Below, one piece after another: positions 17,807-25,640 of a stretch of 64,000 nucleotides of DNA. Source of the stretch: Chloroflexota bacterium. Lineage in GTDB: Bacteria > Chloroflexota > Dehalococcoidia > UBA2979. The stretch covers positions 1 to 64,000 of the forward strand of contig QWJG01000002.1 in the NCBI GenBank assembly GCA_009391845.1, written 5' to 3'. The position numbers and the translations under genes are program-made. Position 1 is the first letter of the stretch. The number at the start of each line of letters is the position of its first letter. The notes beneath the pieces were generated by a model. That model was not told the origin of the DNA, ran no database searches, and worked only from the letters and a program-made list of their open reading frames with translations.

Positions 17807-18811
17807 CAGGTCCACCACTTCCTGCACGGTCAGGAGCGGCAGATCCCAGTGGTAGAAGAGCTTAAACGCCGACCGCTCGGCGTAGTCGGATCGTGAGTAG
17901 AACTCGAAGCCGCTGATCTTGTCGCCAGCACCGCCGAAGCCGTCCATATCGATGGTGATCTCCACGGACGGGACGTCGTCGTAGCGTTCTGGTTCGATCA
18001 GCATGCTCTGCTTGAACTGGTGCAGCACCAGTAGCTTCGGTGGGATACCGGCGTCCTCGACGAGGGTCGCGAGGTAGTGCTGCACCGCGTTCACCTCGTC
18101 GGCGTCGAGCGCGCCGATCACCTGGCCGGGCGCGTAACCGAAGCGCGCGGTCGCGAACTCCGGGTCGAGCGCGAGGTGCACGAACGGCTCGCGCAAGAAC
18201 CACTCGAGGCGTTGCACGTCCTGCAGCGGATCGGACCAGCCGATCTGGAGATCGACGAAGAGCAGCAGGCCATAGTCCCGCGCTAACTCGACGTACTGGG
18301 CGATCTGCTGCTTGTTCATCCTGTCGAGGTAGAGACCGTCGTCCGTGGGACCGGCCTGCGCGACATCGACGATCAGGTGAAGCGCCCCGACCGTTTCGCG
18401 GCTGCCGTTCAGCGCGTCGTACTCCGCCGCGAGGGCCTTGACCTTGACTGCGGCGTCGAGCGGATCGTGCACGCCCAGCTCGCCCATCGTCTCGTACCCG
18501 GGGTAGCCGTAGAAGGAGACCACCTGGTGCGTCTCGAAGATGCTGACCGGCGGCTCGGCGGGCGCGGCCTCGACAATGCGAACCGGCGCGGTCGCGACGA
18601 GCGTCACGGGCGAGGGCAGCGCGGCCGTGGGGGCGGTAGTGACCGCCTCGGCGCGCGGCGCCGGGATCGGTCGTGGCAGCGGCGTCTGACTGGAAGCGAG
18701 CGCAGGGGTCGACGAGCTAGCGAGAATCGCCGAACAGATGATCACTACCCACGAAGCGTGTCGAACCAGAGTCCGCAAGAGTATCCACCTGCACCGGCCA
18801 CCCCTGGCCAC
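17780..18811 (-). CDS. Secreted protein of unknown function
   Basis: A 343-aa exported protein I do not recognise. The N-terminus has Arg residues, then a hydrophobic segment (SWVVIICSAILASSS) and a likely cleavage near TPALA-SS, followed by a Pro/Ala/Thr-rich linker to about residue 88. The remaining ~250 residues are a soluble domain opening with HQVVSFYGYPGYETMGELG. Its alternating strand-helix pattern (LHLIVDVAQ, LLFVDLQIGW, VHLALDPEF, LLVLHQF, VEITIDMDGFGG) suggests a TIM-barrel-like, possibly carbohydrate-active or cell-wall-associated, domain. The GTG start at 18811 is uncertain. The gene's last codons are repeated three more times downstream. Confidence 0.7.
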   Translation of the reverse strand: MARGGRCRWILLRTLVRHASWVVIICSAILASSSTPALASSQTPLPRPIPAPRAEAVTTAPTAALPSPVTLVATAPVRIVEAAPAEPPVSIFETHQVVSFYGYPGYETMGELGVHDPLDAAVKVKALAAEYDALNGSRETVGALHLIVDVAQAGPTDDGLYLDRMNKQQIAQYVELARDYGLLLFVDLQIGWSDPLQDVQRLEWFLREPFVHLALDPEFATARFGYAPGQVIGALDADEVNAVQHYLATLVEDAGIPPKLLVLHQFKQSMLIEPERYDDVPSVEITIDMDGFGGAGDKISGFEFYSRSDYAERSAFKLFYHWDLPLLTVQEVVDLDVDYVIYQ

Positions 18812-18884
18812 CAGTGCAAGCGACGATACAAAGCATCATTCGCGTAAGCAAGTCATCATTTCTACCCCGAGCACCTGCTGGCGG

Positions 18885-19787
18885 TCAGCTTTCCCCAACG
18901 ACGACGCCCGTCAGCGCCTCCAGCGCGTTCACCAGCGCCTGTGTGCCGACGTCCGGGCCCGACTGCCGCTCCACCGCCGCAAGGAGCTGGTGGACCATCG
19001 AGGTGCCGGTCAGCGGCAAGCGGAGCTGATCCGCGGCCTCCAGCGCCAGGCGCAGGTCTTTCTGCTGCAACCCGACCTTGAACCCCGGTGCGAAATCGCG
19101 GGCGACGACCTTCGGCCCGAGGTTGGAGATCTGCCAGGACCCGGCGGCGCCGGCACTGATCGCCTCCAGCATCGTCGCGGGATCGACGCCGCTGGCCTGG
19201 CAGAAGACCAACGCTTCCGCCATCGCGAAGTTGTTGATGCAGACGGCGATCTGGTTGCAGAGCTTGACCGTCTGCCCGGACCCGCTCGGGCCGCAGTGGG
19301 TGATGCGCGCGCCCATCGCCTCGAGGATCGGGCGCACGCGTTCGAGGGCGGCCGCGTCGCCGCCGACCATGATCGACAGTGTGCCGTTGATTGCGCCCTG
19401 CTCCCCGCCCGAGATCGGCGCATCGAGGAGCTCGACGGCCTTCGCCGCGAGCAGGGCGCCGATCTCGCGCGTGACGGCGGGCGAGATGGTGGACATGTCG
19501 ATCACGACGCTGCCGGGGCGAACGCCCTCAATCGCGCCGGACAGGCCTTCGCTGCCGAGCAGCACCGCCTCGACGTCGGCGCTGGCGGTGACGCAGGAGA
19601 TGGTGACGTCGCTTCGCGCCGCCACATCCGCCGGTGACGCGCCGATGGTGGCGCCATGTTCCGCGGCTTCCCGCGAGCGCGCCTCGGTGCGGTTCCAGAC
19701 GGTGACCGCGAACCCGGCCTGCAGCAGGTTGCGCACCATCGGCGCACCCATAATCCCGAGGCCGATGAAGCCGACCGATTCCGTCAC
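18885..19787 (-). CDS. Beta-hydroxyacid dehydrogenase (3-hydroxyisobutyrate / tartronate semialdehyde reductase family)
   Basis: NAD(P)-dependent dehydrogenase of 300 aa. The dinucleotide motif is VGFIGLGIMGAPMVRNLL at the N-terminus, the substrate-binding motif is LLDAPISGGEQGA (~116-128, DAPVSGG-type), and the catalytic Lys lies in GSGQTVKLCNQ (~165-175). The C-terminal all-helical dimer domain follows. The GTG at 19787 has AAGGAGG at ideal distance; the longer upstream frame lacks a ribosome site. It could act on 3-hydroxyisobutyrate (valine catabolism) or on tartronate semialdehyde. Confidence 0.85.
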   Translation of the reverse strand: MTESVGFIGLGIMGAPMVRNLLQAGFAVTVWNRTEARSREAAEHGATIGASPADVAARSDVTISCVTASADVEAVLLGSEGLSGAIEGVRPGSVVIDMSTISPAVTREIGALLAAKAVELLDAPISGGEQGAINGTLSIMVGGDAAALERVRPILEAMGARITHCGPSGSGQTVKLCNQIAVCINNFAMAEALVFCQASGVDPATMLEAISAGAAGSWQISNLGPKVVARDFAPGFKVGLQQKDLRLALEAADQLRLPLTGTSMVHQLLAAVERQSGPDVGTQALVNALEALTGVVVGES

Positions 19788-19888
19788 GTTTGTGCCTCCT
19801 TGAGCCTGCCGTATCCTCGGACCAGCGCCGGGCCGGACGCCGCCAGCATAATGCGGCCCCCCGAGCGCACGACCCGAAGGAGGGCGCA

Positions 19889-20023
19889 ATGAAGAAAATG
19901 GTGACGCGCCTCATCGCGCTCGGGGTCGTTGGCTTCGCGATCTACCGTGCGCTGCGCATGGCTGGCGTGATCGGCGGCGACGACTCCGTCGACTTCGAAT
20001 GGGTCGACGACGACACCAACTAG
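19889..20023 (+). CDS. Small single-pass membrane protein (44 aa)
   Basis: A 44-residue microprotein with GAAGGAGGG just before its ATG, so it is very likely translated. A basic N-terminus (MKKMVTRL) leads into one hydrophobic helix (IALGVVGFAIYRALRMAGVI). The tail is strongly acidic (GGDDSVDFEWVDDDTN). The charge pattern predicts the tail outside the cytoplasm under the positive-inside rule. It stands alone, divergent from the dehydrogenase gene; CATAAT at 19847-19852 may be its -10 box. Function unknown. Confidence 0.7.
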   Translation: MKKMVTRLIALGVVGFAIYRALRMAGVIGGDDSVDFEWVDDDTN

Positions 20024-20038
20024 CGACCGGGGCGGGGC

Positions 20039-20065
20039 CGCCCGGGGCGGCTAGCCGCCCGGGCG
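20039..20065. terminator. Bidirectional hairpin between convergent genes
   Basis: CGCCCGGG and CCCGGGCG form an 8-bp stem around a CGGCTAGCCG palindrome, between the 44-aa gene and the nitroreductase gene, which converge here. There is no clear T-run, so termination strength is uncertain. Confidence 0.45.
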
Positions 20066-20085
20066 ATCGTCAACCGCCGGCGTCG

Positions 20086-20745
20086 CTACTCCCCGGGGCG
20101 AGCCTGCTGTTGGCCCCAGTTTCCCCAGTGCACGACCTCTTCGACCGGACGCCGCTTCGGCTGCGCCCAGCGCCCCTGCGCGGGGTAGCCGAGCGGAATC
20201 AGTCCCATCGTCTTCGCGTCCTCCGGGATGCCCAGCAGCGCCTTCACATCGTCCTCGTGGCTCATGTAGAGCGAGGTGAGCGTGGCGCCGATGCCGTAGG
20301 CACGCGCCGCCAGCATCAGGTTCTGCACCGCGCCGTAGATCGAGGAGCCGGTCATCCGGCTCTCGCGCGCGTTGCGCAGCACCGGGAACACCCAGACGGG
20401 CGCCTCGTGCAGGTGCGTGGCGAGGTGATCGGCGGAGAGGAAGTTGCGACGTCCGAGGCCGGCGCCATCCTCGGAGGCGAGGATCTCCTCGCGACGCACG
20501 CCGTAGGCGGCGTCCCAGCCTTCCTGGTACCAGGCCTGGATCTGCGCCTTCACCGCCGGGTCGGTGACGATCACCCAGCCCCAGCCCTGCGTGTTGCCGC
20601 CGGTCGGCCCGCGAATCGCCGCGTCGAGGATCGCCCACAGCACGTCGTCCGGAATCCGATCGCGCTTCAGGTAACGCCGCGCCGGCGTCGAGTGAATGGC
20701 GGCGAGGACATCGAGCGTTTCGTGATCGGGGAGGTTGTCAGGCAT
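20086..20745 (-). CDS. Nitroreductase family protein
   Basis: FMN-dependent NAD(P)H oxidoreductase of 219 aa. The FMN-phosphate-binding segment is near the N-terminus (IHSTPARRYLKRDRIPDD, residues ~13-30), followed by AAIRGPTGGNTQGWGWVIV (~42-60). SIYGAVQNLMLAARAYGIGATLTSLY is the conserved dimer/FMN segment, and MGLIPLGYPAQGRW is near the C-terminus. GGAG precedes the ATG at 20745. Reduction of quinones, nitro compounds or flavin intermediates is possible; the physiological substrate is unknown. Confidence 0.85.
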   Translation of the reverse strand: MPDNLPDHETLDVLAAIHSTPARRYLKRDRIPDDVLWAILDAAIRGPTGGNTQGWGWVIVTDPAVKAQIQAWYQEGWDAAYGVRREEILASEDGAGLGRRNFLSADHLATHLHEAPVWVFPVLRNARESRMTGSSIYGAVQNLMLAARAYGIGATLTSLYMSHEDDVKALLGIPEDAKTMGLIPLGYPAQGRWAQPKRRPVEEVVHWGNWGQQQARPGE

Positions 20746-20884
20746 CGGATCTCCAGTCGTTGTGGGGCGAGTCGCCCGTCCGGAGTCTAGCCGACGGCTG
20801 ATCCGGGAGCGGGACCACGGGGCAGACACGAAAGCGGGGACCCCGTTGGGTCCCCGCCTGTTCAATCGCTCGGGCGCCCTCGGC

Positions 20885-22042
20885 CTAGTCGTTGCCGAGG
20901 ATCAGCGTCGAGGTACCGGAGAACATGCCCGCGGGGGCGTGCACCATGCTGGTGTGCAAGTCCTTGAGCTGACGCTCGCCGGCCTCGCCACGGAGCTGGG
21001 TCACCGATTCCATGATGGCGAACATGCCGTACATGCCGGTGTGCGTGTACGAGAGCCCGCCGCCGTTGGTGTTCATCGGGAAGTCGCCGCCCGGGGCCGT
21101 GTGGCCCTCCGCCATGTACGGGCCGCTCTCACCCGGCTTCACGAAGCCGAGCGCCTCGAGCGCGTACATCGGGACGTGCGTGAACGCGTCGTAGAACATG
21201 GCGTGCTGGATGTCCTTCTGGGACATCCCGGCCATCGCGAACGCGTCCTTGCCGGTCTGGATCGCCGAGGTCCACTCGGTCATATCGCGCATCGAGCTGA
21301 TGCCGGCGTGGGCCGTGGCCTCGCCGCGACCGAGCACCCAGACCGGGGGCTTCGGGAAGTCCTTTGCGCGCTCCTCGCTGACGAGGACCAGCGCACCGCC
21401 GCCATCGGTGACGACACAGCAGTTGAGCAGGTGCATCGGCCAGGCGATCAGCCGCGAGTTCAACACGTCCTCGACCGTGATCGGATCGCGCATCAACGCA
21501 CGGGGGTTCAGCTCCGCCCACTTCCGTGTGGCGACGGCGACCGAGGCCATTTGCTCCTCGGTGGTGCCGTACTCGTGCATGTGCCGCACGACGGGGATGG
21601 AGAACATGCTGGGCGGGCCCCAGACGCCGTACGGCGCCTCGAACTGTCCACCGATCGTCGCGCCGCCGCCGCCACGGCCGCCGACGCCGACCTGCGAGCG
21701 ACCTGACTCGCCGTGGGTCACGAGGACCACGTCGCAGTAGCCGGCCTGGATCGCAGCCACGGCGTGGCCGACGTGCATCAGGAACGAGCCGCCGCCGACG
21801 GACGTGCCGTCGACCCACCTCGGAATGATGTTCAGGTACTCGGTCAGTTGAGCCGGCGTGGGGCCGGCGGTGGCGACGCCATCGACGTCGTCGAGCGTGA
21901 GGCCGGCGTCCGCGAGGGCGAGCATCGCCGCCTCCGCGTGCAACTGCATCATCGAGTGATTCGGCAGCTTACCGACGGTCTCGGTCTCGGAGGCGCCAAC
22001 GATGGCGACCTTGTGGCTGTAGTCCCGGGAATTACGGGTCAC
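20885..22042 (-). CDS. Thiolase-like protein (SCP2-thiolase / Ltp aldolase type)
   Basis: A 385-aa thiolase-fold protein. It has the family segments TVGKLPNHSMMQLHAEAA, the nucleophile-region sequence GTSVGGGSFLMHVGHAVAAIQ (~82-102) and NTNGGGLSYTHTGMYG (~325-340) near the C-terminus. Where classical thiolases carry the catalytic Cys, this protein has Ser/Phe and no Cys. That is the pattern of the Ltp-type aldolases that work with a DUF35 partner. The DUF35 gene lies immediately upstream with a 13-bp gap. A retro-aldol or Claisen role on a branched acyl-CoA is inferred. GGAGGAT precedes the GTG. Confidence 0.85.
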   Translation of the reverse strand: MTRNSRDYSHKVAIVGASETETVGKLPNHSMMQLHAEAAMLALADAGLTLDDVDGVATAGPTPAQLTEYLNIIPRWVDGTSVGGGSFLMHVGHAVAAIQAGYCDVVLVTHGESGRSQVGVGGRGGGGATIGGQFEAPYGVWGPPSMFSIPVVRHMHEYGTTEEQMASVAVATRKWAELNPRALMRDPITVEDVLNSRLIAWPMHLLNCCVVTDGGGALVLVSEERAKDFPKPPVWVLGRGEATAHAGISSMRDMTEWTSAIQTGKDAFAMAGMSQKDIQHAMFYDAFTHVPMYALEALGFVKPGESGPYMAEGHTAPGGDFPMNTNGGGLSYTHTGMYGMFAIMESVTQLRGEAGERQLKDLHTSMVHAPAGMFSGTSTLILGND

Positions 22043-22055
22043 GTTGATCCTCCGC

Positions 22056-22472
22056 CTATCCGGCCGGCTGGAACTTCGGCAACGTCACCTCGTCGGTGAC
22101 GTCGTCGTAGACGATTTCGAGGGCCATGTCCGGCTTCAGGTGCGCCGGATCCGGCTCGACGTTAATCACGTTGGTCATCATCTTCGGCCCCTCGTCGAGC
22201 TCGACGATGGCGATGACGTAGGGCACCTCGTCCGCCCAACCGCCGAAGCCGCGGTGGGAGATGACGTAGGTGTGCAGCTTCGCCTTGCCGGAGACCGTCT
22301 CCCAGGCGACGTTCGTCGACCGGCAGCCGGGGGCGGGGCAGAACGGGCGCGGGAAGAAGTAGAACTCGTTGCAGTCCTGGCACTTCTGGATGCGCAGCTC
22401 ATGCCGCTTCAAACCGTCCCAGAACTCTTGTGTTTCAGGCGTCGCCTGCGGGAGCGCCTTCGCGTATGCCAT
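22056..22472 (-). CDS. Zn-ribbon OB-fold protein (DUF35)
   Basis: A 138-aa protein with an N-terminal helix (TPETQEFWDGLKRHELRIQK), a rubredoxin-like zinc ribbon with Cys31, Cys34, Cys45 and Cys50, and a C-terminal OB fold (KLHTYVISHRGFGGW; VPYVIAIVELDEG). DUF35 proteins bind acyl-CoA and pair with thiolase-like subunits. GGAGGAG lies before the ATG. It is the first gene of the pair with the Cys-less thiolase, so they probably form one complex acting in CoA-ester degradation. Confidence 0.9.
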   Translation of the reverse strand: MAYAKALPQATPETQEFWDGLKRHELRIQKCQDCNEFYFFPRPFCPAPGCRSTNVAWETVSGKAKLHTYVISHRGFGGWADEVPYVIAIVELDEGPKMMTNVINVEPDPAHLKPDMALEIVYDDVTDEVTLPKFQPAG

Positions 22473-22565
22473 GTCTCCTCCGGTCCCCGTGCACGTGAAT
22501 CTCGTCGCGACGCCGGGTCGTGCCCGAACGTTTTCGACTCTCGTTCGATTTGTGGTGGTGGCGGG

Positions 22566-22594
22566 AAATTAGCAGACGCCCCGCGCTGTCACAA
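22566..22594 (-). promoter_or_regulatory. Candidate promoter of the DUF35-thiolase pair
   Basis: On the minus strand TTGTGA and TAATTT are separated by 17 bases, about 94 bases before the DUF35 start. The rest of the 212-bp gap between 22472 and 22685 shows no gene or strong repeat. Confidence 0.35.
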
Positions 22595-22684
22595 CATTCG
22601 ATCGCGCGCATCGTAGCGCCGACGGAGGCGAGGCGTGACCGTGGCTCACGGAGATCGCGCGTGACCGCGAGGGCAACGCCGACG

Positions 22685-22864
22685 CTAGCGGATGAAGACG
22701 AGCGCGACGGTCCCAAGCATGGAGATGAGCGCAAGCCAGCCGAGCACCTGGAGGGCGACCGGCCACCAACTCCGCTTCGACGGCTCCCACGGGCCGTACC
22801 CGGCCTCATCCGTGAGATCGGGATCGAGGTCGCCCTCAGTGGATTCGAACCAGTCGCTCATCAT
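22685..22864 (-). CDS. Small C-terminally anchored membrane protein (59 aa)
   Basis: A short gene whose ATGATG start overlaps the stop of the hotdog thioesterase gene (ATGA), implying coupled translation. The acidic N-terminal half (SDWFESTEGDLDPDLTDEA) is followed by GYGPWEPSKRSWW and one hydrophobic helix (PVALQVLGWLALISMLGTVALVFI) ending in Arg at the C-terminus. It looks like a tail-anchored microprotein. Its place after two thioesterase-like genes suggests it tethers or regulates them at the membrane, but no homologue is recognised. It is too short for many gene finders. Confidence 0.65.
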   Translation of the reverse strand: MMSDWFESTEGDLDPDLTDEAGYGPWEPSKRSWWPVALQVLGWLALISMLGTVALVFIR

Positions 22865-23295
22865 CGTTCCCGACTCAGCGCGCAGGTGACGCGCGCCTTT
22901 GCGTTGATCCGGCCGGCGTCCTCGCCCTCGTCGCCGACGCGCACCTCGACGTCGACGACGGTGAGGCGACCATGGCGCAGGACGCGCGCCTCTATCACGG
23001 TCAGTTTGGCGCGCGCGGAGTAGAGATACGAGATCCCGAGGTCCTGCGTCCCTTCGATGCGCTCACCGGGACCGAGCAGCGTGGCGATCGCGAGGTGCGC
23101 AGCGACCTCGGCGACGCTGGCCTGCACGCCGCCGTTGATCGAGTCACGGACGCCCGAGACGTTCGTCGAGTTGCGGTCCATCGCGAGGCAGGCATGGCCC
23201 GGCTCGAGCGCCGAGACGGTGACGCCGAGGCCGCGCAGCAGCGGGCGTTGTTCCCAGTCCGCGACCAGCTCCGTGAACGGTGCGGCGACGGTCAT
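22861..23295 (-). CDS. PaaI-like hotdog thioesterase
   Basis: A 144-aa hotdog-fold protein of the PaaI/acyl-CoA thioesterase group. The segment RDSINGGVQASVAEVAAHLAI (~49-69) matches the central hotdog helix (NGGxxAxLAExA), and GTQDLGISYLYSARA and RLTVVDVEVRVGDEG are the following strands. It begins four bases inside the stop of a second hotdog gene (ATGA overlap) and ends overlapping a membrane microprotein gene. Such tandem single-hotdog genes can form heterodimers. The substrate is probably a CoA thioester. Confidence 0.8.
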   Translation of the reverse strand: MTVAAPFTELVADWEQRPLLRGLGVTVSALEPGHACLAMDRNSTNVSGVRDSINGGVQASVAEVAAHLAIATLLGPGERIEGTQDLGISYLYSARAKLTVIEARVLRHGRLTVVDVEVRVGDEGEDAGRINAKARVTCALSRER

Positions 23296-23717
23296 TGCGC
23301 GGGCCTCGTGGTGACGGCGTAGGTACTGCGGCCACGCGCGAACTCGCCGGCGGCATCGGAGACGGTGAACTCGACGAGGCGGGTGGTCGGCGATCGGCCG
23401 ACGACCTGGCAGGCAACGTGCGCGGTCCCCCTGGCGGCGCGCAGGTAGGTGACGTTCAGCTCGGCGGTGCCGTTCATCTCCTCGGGCGGGGCGACCGTGG
23501 TGGCGCCGGCGCGCACGAGGGCGATATCGACGGCGGTCGTCAGCGCGAAGGTGGTGGGGGTGGCCTCGCCCGGCCCCGCCTCTACATCGCAGTCGGCGCG
23601 GCCGTCCGCGGCACGGCCGGCGACGATGCCCATGAGCTGGTTGAGTGGCCGATCGTCCTGGGAGATCGGCTGATTCCAGCGCGACTCCGAGTGCTGGGGC
23701 GCTGACCCGTCGGCCAC
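23292..23717 (-). CDS. Hotdog-fold thioesterase-like protein
   Basis: A 141-aa hotdog protein. After a polar N-terminus, NQLMGIVAGRAADGRADCDVE begins the fold; TTFALTTAVDIALVRA replaces the usual central helix and lacks the NGG/AE signature seen in its neighbour. GTAELNVTYLRAARG and VVGRSPTTRLVEFTV give the remaining strands. GGGAGG precedes the GTG. First gene of a three-gene overlapping operon. The degenerate active-site helix suggests it may be the non-catalytic partner of the downstream hotdog. Confidence 0.75.
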   Translation of the reverse strand: MADGSAPQHSESRWNQPISQDDRPLNQLMGIVAGRAADGRADCDVEAGPGEATPTTFALTTAVDIALVRAGATTVAPPEEMNGTAELNVTYLRAARGTAHVACQVVGRSPTTRLVEFTVSDAAGEFARGRSTYAVTTRPAQ

Positions 23718-23821
23718 GAGACCTCCCGCGTGGTGCGTGTTGGCCGTCGCAGCCTAGCGCACGCTCACGCCCGGAGCAGCCCCCCGGCGCCGGCTTCGAA
23801 TGCCGGGCGCTGCGACTGCTG

Positions 23822-23861
23822 ATGCGCCGAGCGCTGGCACCCATAATGCGCCGAGCGCTGG
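23822..23861 (+). repeat. Direct 16-bp repeat upstream of the NIPSNAP-like gene
   Basis: ATGCGCCGAGCGCTGG occurs at 23822-23837 and 23846-23861, 24 bp apart, each with an AGCGCT palindrome. The pair sits 40-80 bases before the next start in an otherwise unremarkable 185-bp gap, so an operator is possible. Confidence 0.5.
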
Positions 23862-23902
23862 GGCGGCTATCCTCGGGCGAGGGCACACGGAGGGCGATGC
23901 GA

Positions 23903-24643
23903 ATGGCGATCCTGGTACAGCGCGAGTTCACGGTGGCACTGGCGGATCGCGCGCGCTTCGAGGATCTGAGCCGCAACGGCGTCTGGCCCTCGATGTTGCG
24001 TTACGGCTCGTTGATGGTCGGCTACGGGTTCTGGGCCTTCGGCGGGCCAGGCGACGTGGTGGTCACGCACAGCGTGTACCGCGACATGGATCACTGGATG
24101 GGGACGCGCCTCGGTGGGTTCCTCGAGGCGGATCCGGCGATTCGCGCGCAGGCCGCGGAGTTCGCGGAAGCGAAGTCCGCCCGCCCGCCGATCATCGCGC
24201 ACTCGCGGGCGCGGATGCTCGAACTGGACGATCACGTGAGCACCCTCGATCCAAAGCCGCGCAGCGCGGACGACCCGCTGGCCGTGGCGCCGCAGAACTT
24301 TGGGCGCGGCTCGGTCGTCTCGGAACTCTGCTATTCGCTCACCGATCCGGCGCACCGACAGCGCTTCGAACAGCTCTCGCACGAACACATCTGGCCGTGG
24401 CTCGAAACCCAAGGAGCGCGACTGATCGCGTTCGGCCGCGACCCGCTCGGGCCGGGCAACGAGGTGGTGACGCTCTTCGCGTTCCGCTCGCTCGATCACT
24501 GGTATCGGTTGTCCCGCCCGTCACCCGACCAGGATCCGCCGCCGGCGGCGATGGATGCCTGGAACGAACGACACCGGCTGATCGGTGGACAGCGCGGTCG
24601 CCTGCTCCAGGTGGCGACCGACTGGGGAACCCCGGTCGCATGA
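23903..24643 (+). CDS. NIPSNAP/dimeric alpha-beta barrel-like protein
   Basis: A 246-aa protein I only recognise by fold. Two similar halves are visible: REFTVALADRARFEDLSRNGVWPSML... with DMDHWMG, and CYSLTDPAHRQRFEQLSHEHIWPWLE... with SLDHWYRL. The repeats, each ending in a D-H-W motif, are typical of NIPSNAP or tandem ferredoxin-like barrel proteins. GGAGGG lies eight bases before the second of two ATGs (23903), which I chose. It is 16 bp upstream of the IMPase gene, suggesting an operon. Function unknown. Confidence 0.6.
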   Translation: MAILVQREFTVALADRARFEDLSRNGVWPSMLRYGSLMVGYGFWAFGGPGDVVVTHSVYRDMDHWMGTRLGGFLEADPAIRAQAAEFAEAKSARPPIIAHSRARMLELDDHVSTLDPKPRSADDPLAVAPQNFGRGSVVSELCYSLTDPAHRQRFEQLSHEHIWPWLETQGARLIAFGRDPLGPGNEVVTLFAFRSLDHWYRLSRPSPDQDPPPAAMDAWNERHRLIGGQRGRLLQVATDWGTPVA

Positions 24644-24659
24644 CAAACACGACGGACGC

Positions 24660-25586
24660 ATGACCAGCGCGCTCAACTCGCTCCCGGACGAGGAGACGCT
24701 GCGGGCGGTTGAGGCGCTCGCGCTGGAACTCGCCCGCGAGGGCGGTCGCCAGGCGACTGACGGCCTCGCACGCGAAATCACCGTCGACTACAAGACGGAC
24801 GCGAAGACAGACGGCGACGCACCTCGGGACCCGGTTTCGGAGATCGACCGCGCGGTGGAGGCGATGGTCCGCGAGCGCGTCGGCGAGCGCTTCCCCGGCC
24901 ACGACATCATCGGCGAAGAGGTCGAGCTGCACCCCGACACCGTCGAGGACTTCGTCTGGGTGGTCGATCCGGTCGATGGCACCGCCAACTTCGTGAACGG
25001 TTACCCGCTCTTCTGCGTCTCGATCGGCGTGCTCTTCAACGGTGTACCGGTCGTCGGGGCGCTCTGGTGCTCCTCGACCCACGCCCTCCACCCGGGCGTC
25101 TACCACGCCCACCGTGGCGGCGGGCTCTACTTCGAGGAGCAGGCGTTCACCCCGGTCCCGGCGACGGACGTGCGGCGACGGCTGAGCGCCGCCCCGGGTG
25201 GCAGTCCGGGACGCACGCAACACTGGGACCACCGCGTCACCGGCTCAGCGGCGATCGAGCTGGCCTTCGTGGCCGCCGGCATCTTCCAGAGCGCATGGTT
25301 CGGCGGCCTCAAGATCTGGGACCTCGCCGCCGGCGTGCTGCTGATCCAGGAAGCGGGCGGGCGGGTGATCCACCGCCGCGGCTCCACCTTCGAGGCGTTC
25401 GAACGCTTCGAGGCGCCGGCGGAGGTGAAGGAGGATCGCGCGCCCTCGTTGCGTGACTGGCGCGGGCTGATCATCGTCGGGACCGACGAAGCGGTGGCGG
25501 TGGTCCAGGAGCGCCTCAGCCGCCGGCCCTCGTGGTTCACGCGATTCCGCTCGAAGATCGGCCTGGGACCGCGCCGGCGTCGCTAG
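24660..25586 (+). CDS. Inositol monophosphatase family protein
   Basis: Mg-dependent lithium-sensitive phosphatase of 308 aa (inositol-1-phosphate, histidinol-phosphate or fructose-1,6-bisphosphate are possible substrates). Metal ligands lie in DIIGEEVELH (Glu), WVVDPVDGTANFVNG (~101-115; DPxDGT) and LKIWDLAAGVLLIQEAGG (WDxAAG, ~220-237). The C-terminus carries an extra basic tail (GLGPRRRR). It follows the NIPSNAP-like gene. The specific substrate cannot be told. Confidence 0.88.
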   Translation: MTSALNSLPDEETLRAVEALALELAREGGRQATDGLAREITVDYKTDAKTDGDAPRDPVSEIDRAVEAMVRERVGERFPGHDIIGEEVELHPDTVEDFVWVVDPVDGTANFVNGYPLFCVSIGVLFNGVPVVGALWCSSTHALHPGVYHAHRGGGLYFEEQAFTPVPATDVRRRLSAAPGGSPGRTQHWDHRVTGSAAIELAFVAAGIFQSAWFGGLKIWDLAAGVLLIQEAGGRVIHRRGSTFEAFERFEAPAEVKEDRAPSLRDWRGLIIVGTDEAVAVVQERLSRRPSWFTRFRSKIGLGPRRRR

Positions 25587-25640
25587 GCAGCGACCGCATT
25601 CGGAGCGCTCAGAGCGGGCAGCCCTGCGCGCGGACCGCGC

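Noticed and set aside
22841..22851. GGTTCGAATCC on the minus strand, resembling a tRNA T-loop
   Set aside because: The flanking bases do not form a T-stem, and no anticodon arm or acceptor stem fits. It lies inside the coding sequence of the 59-aa protein (DWFEST).
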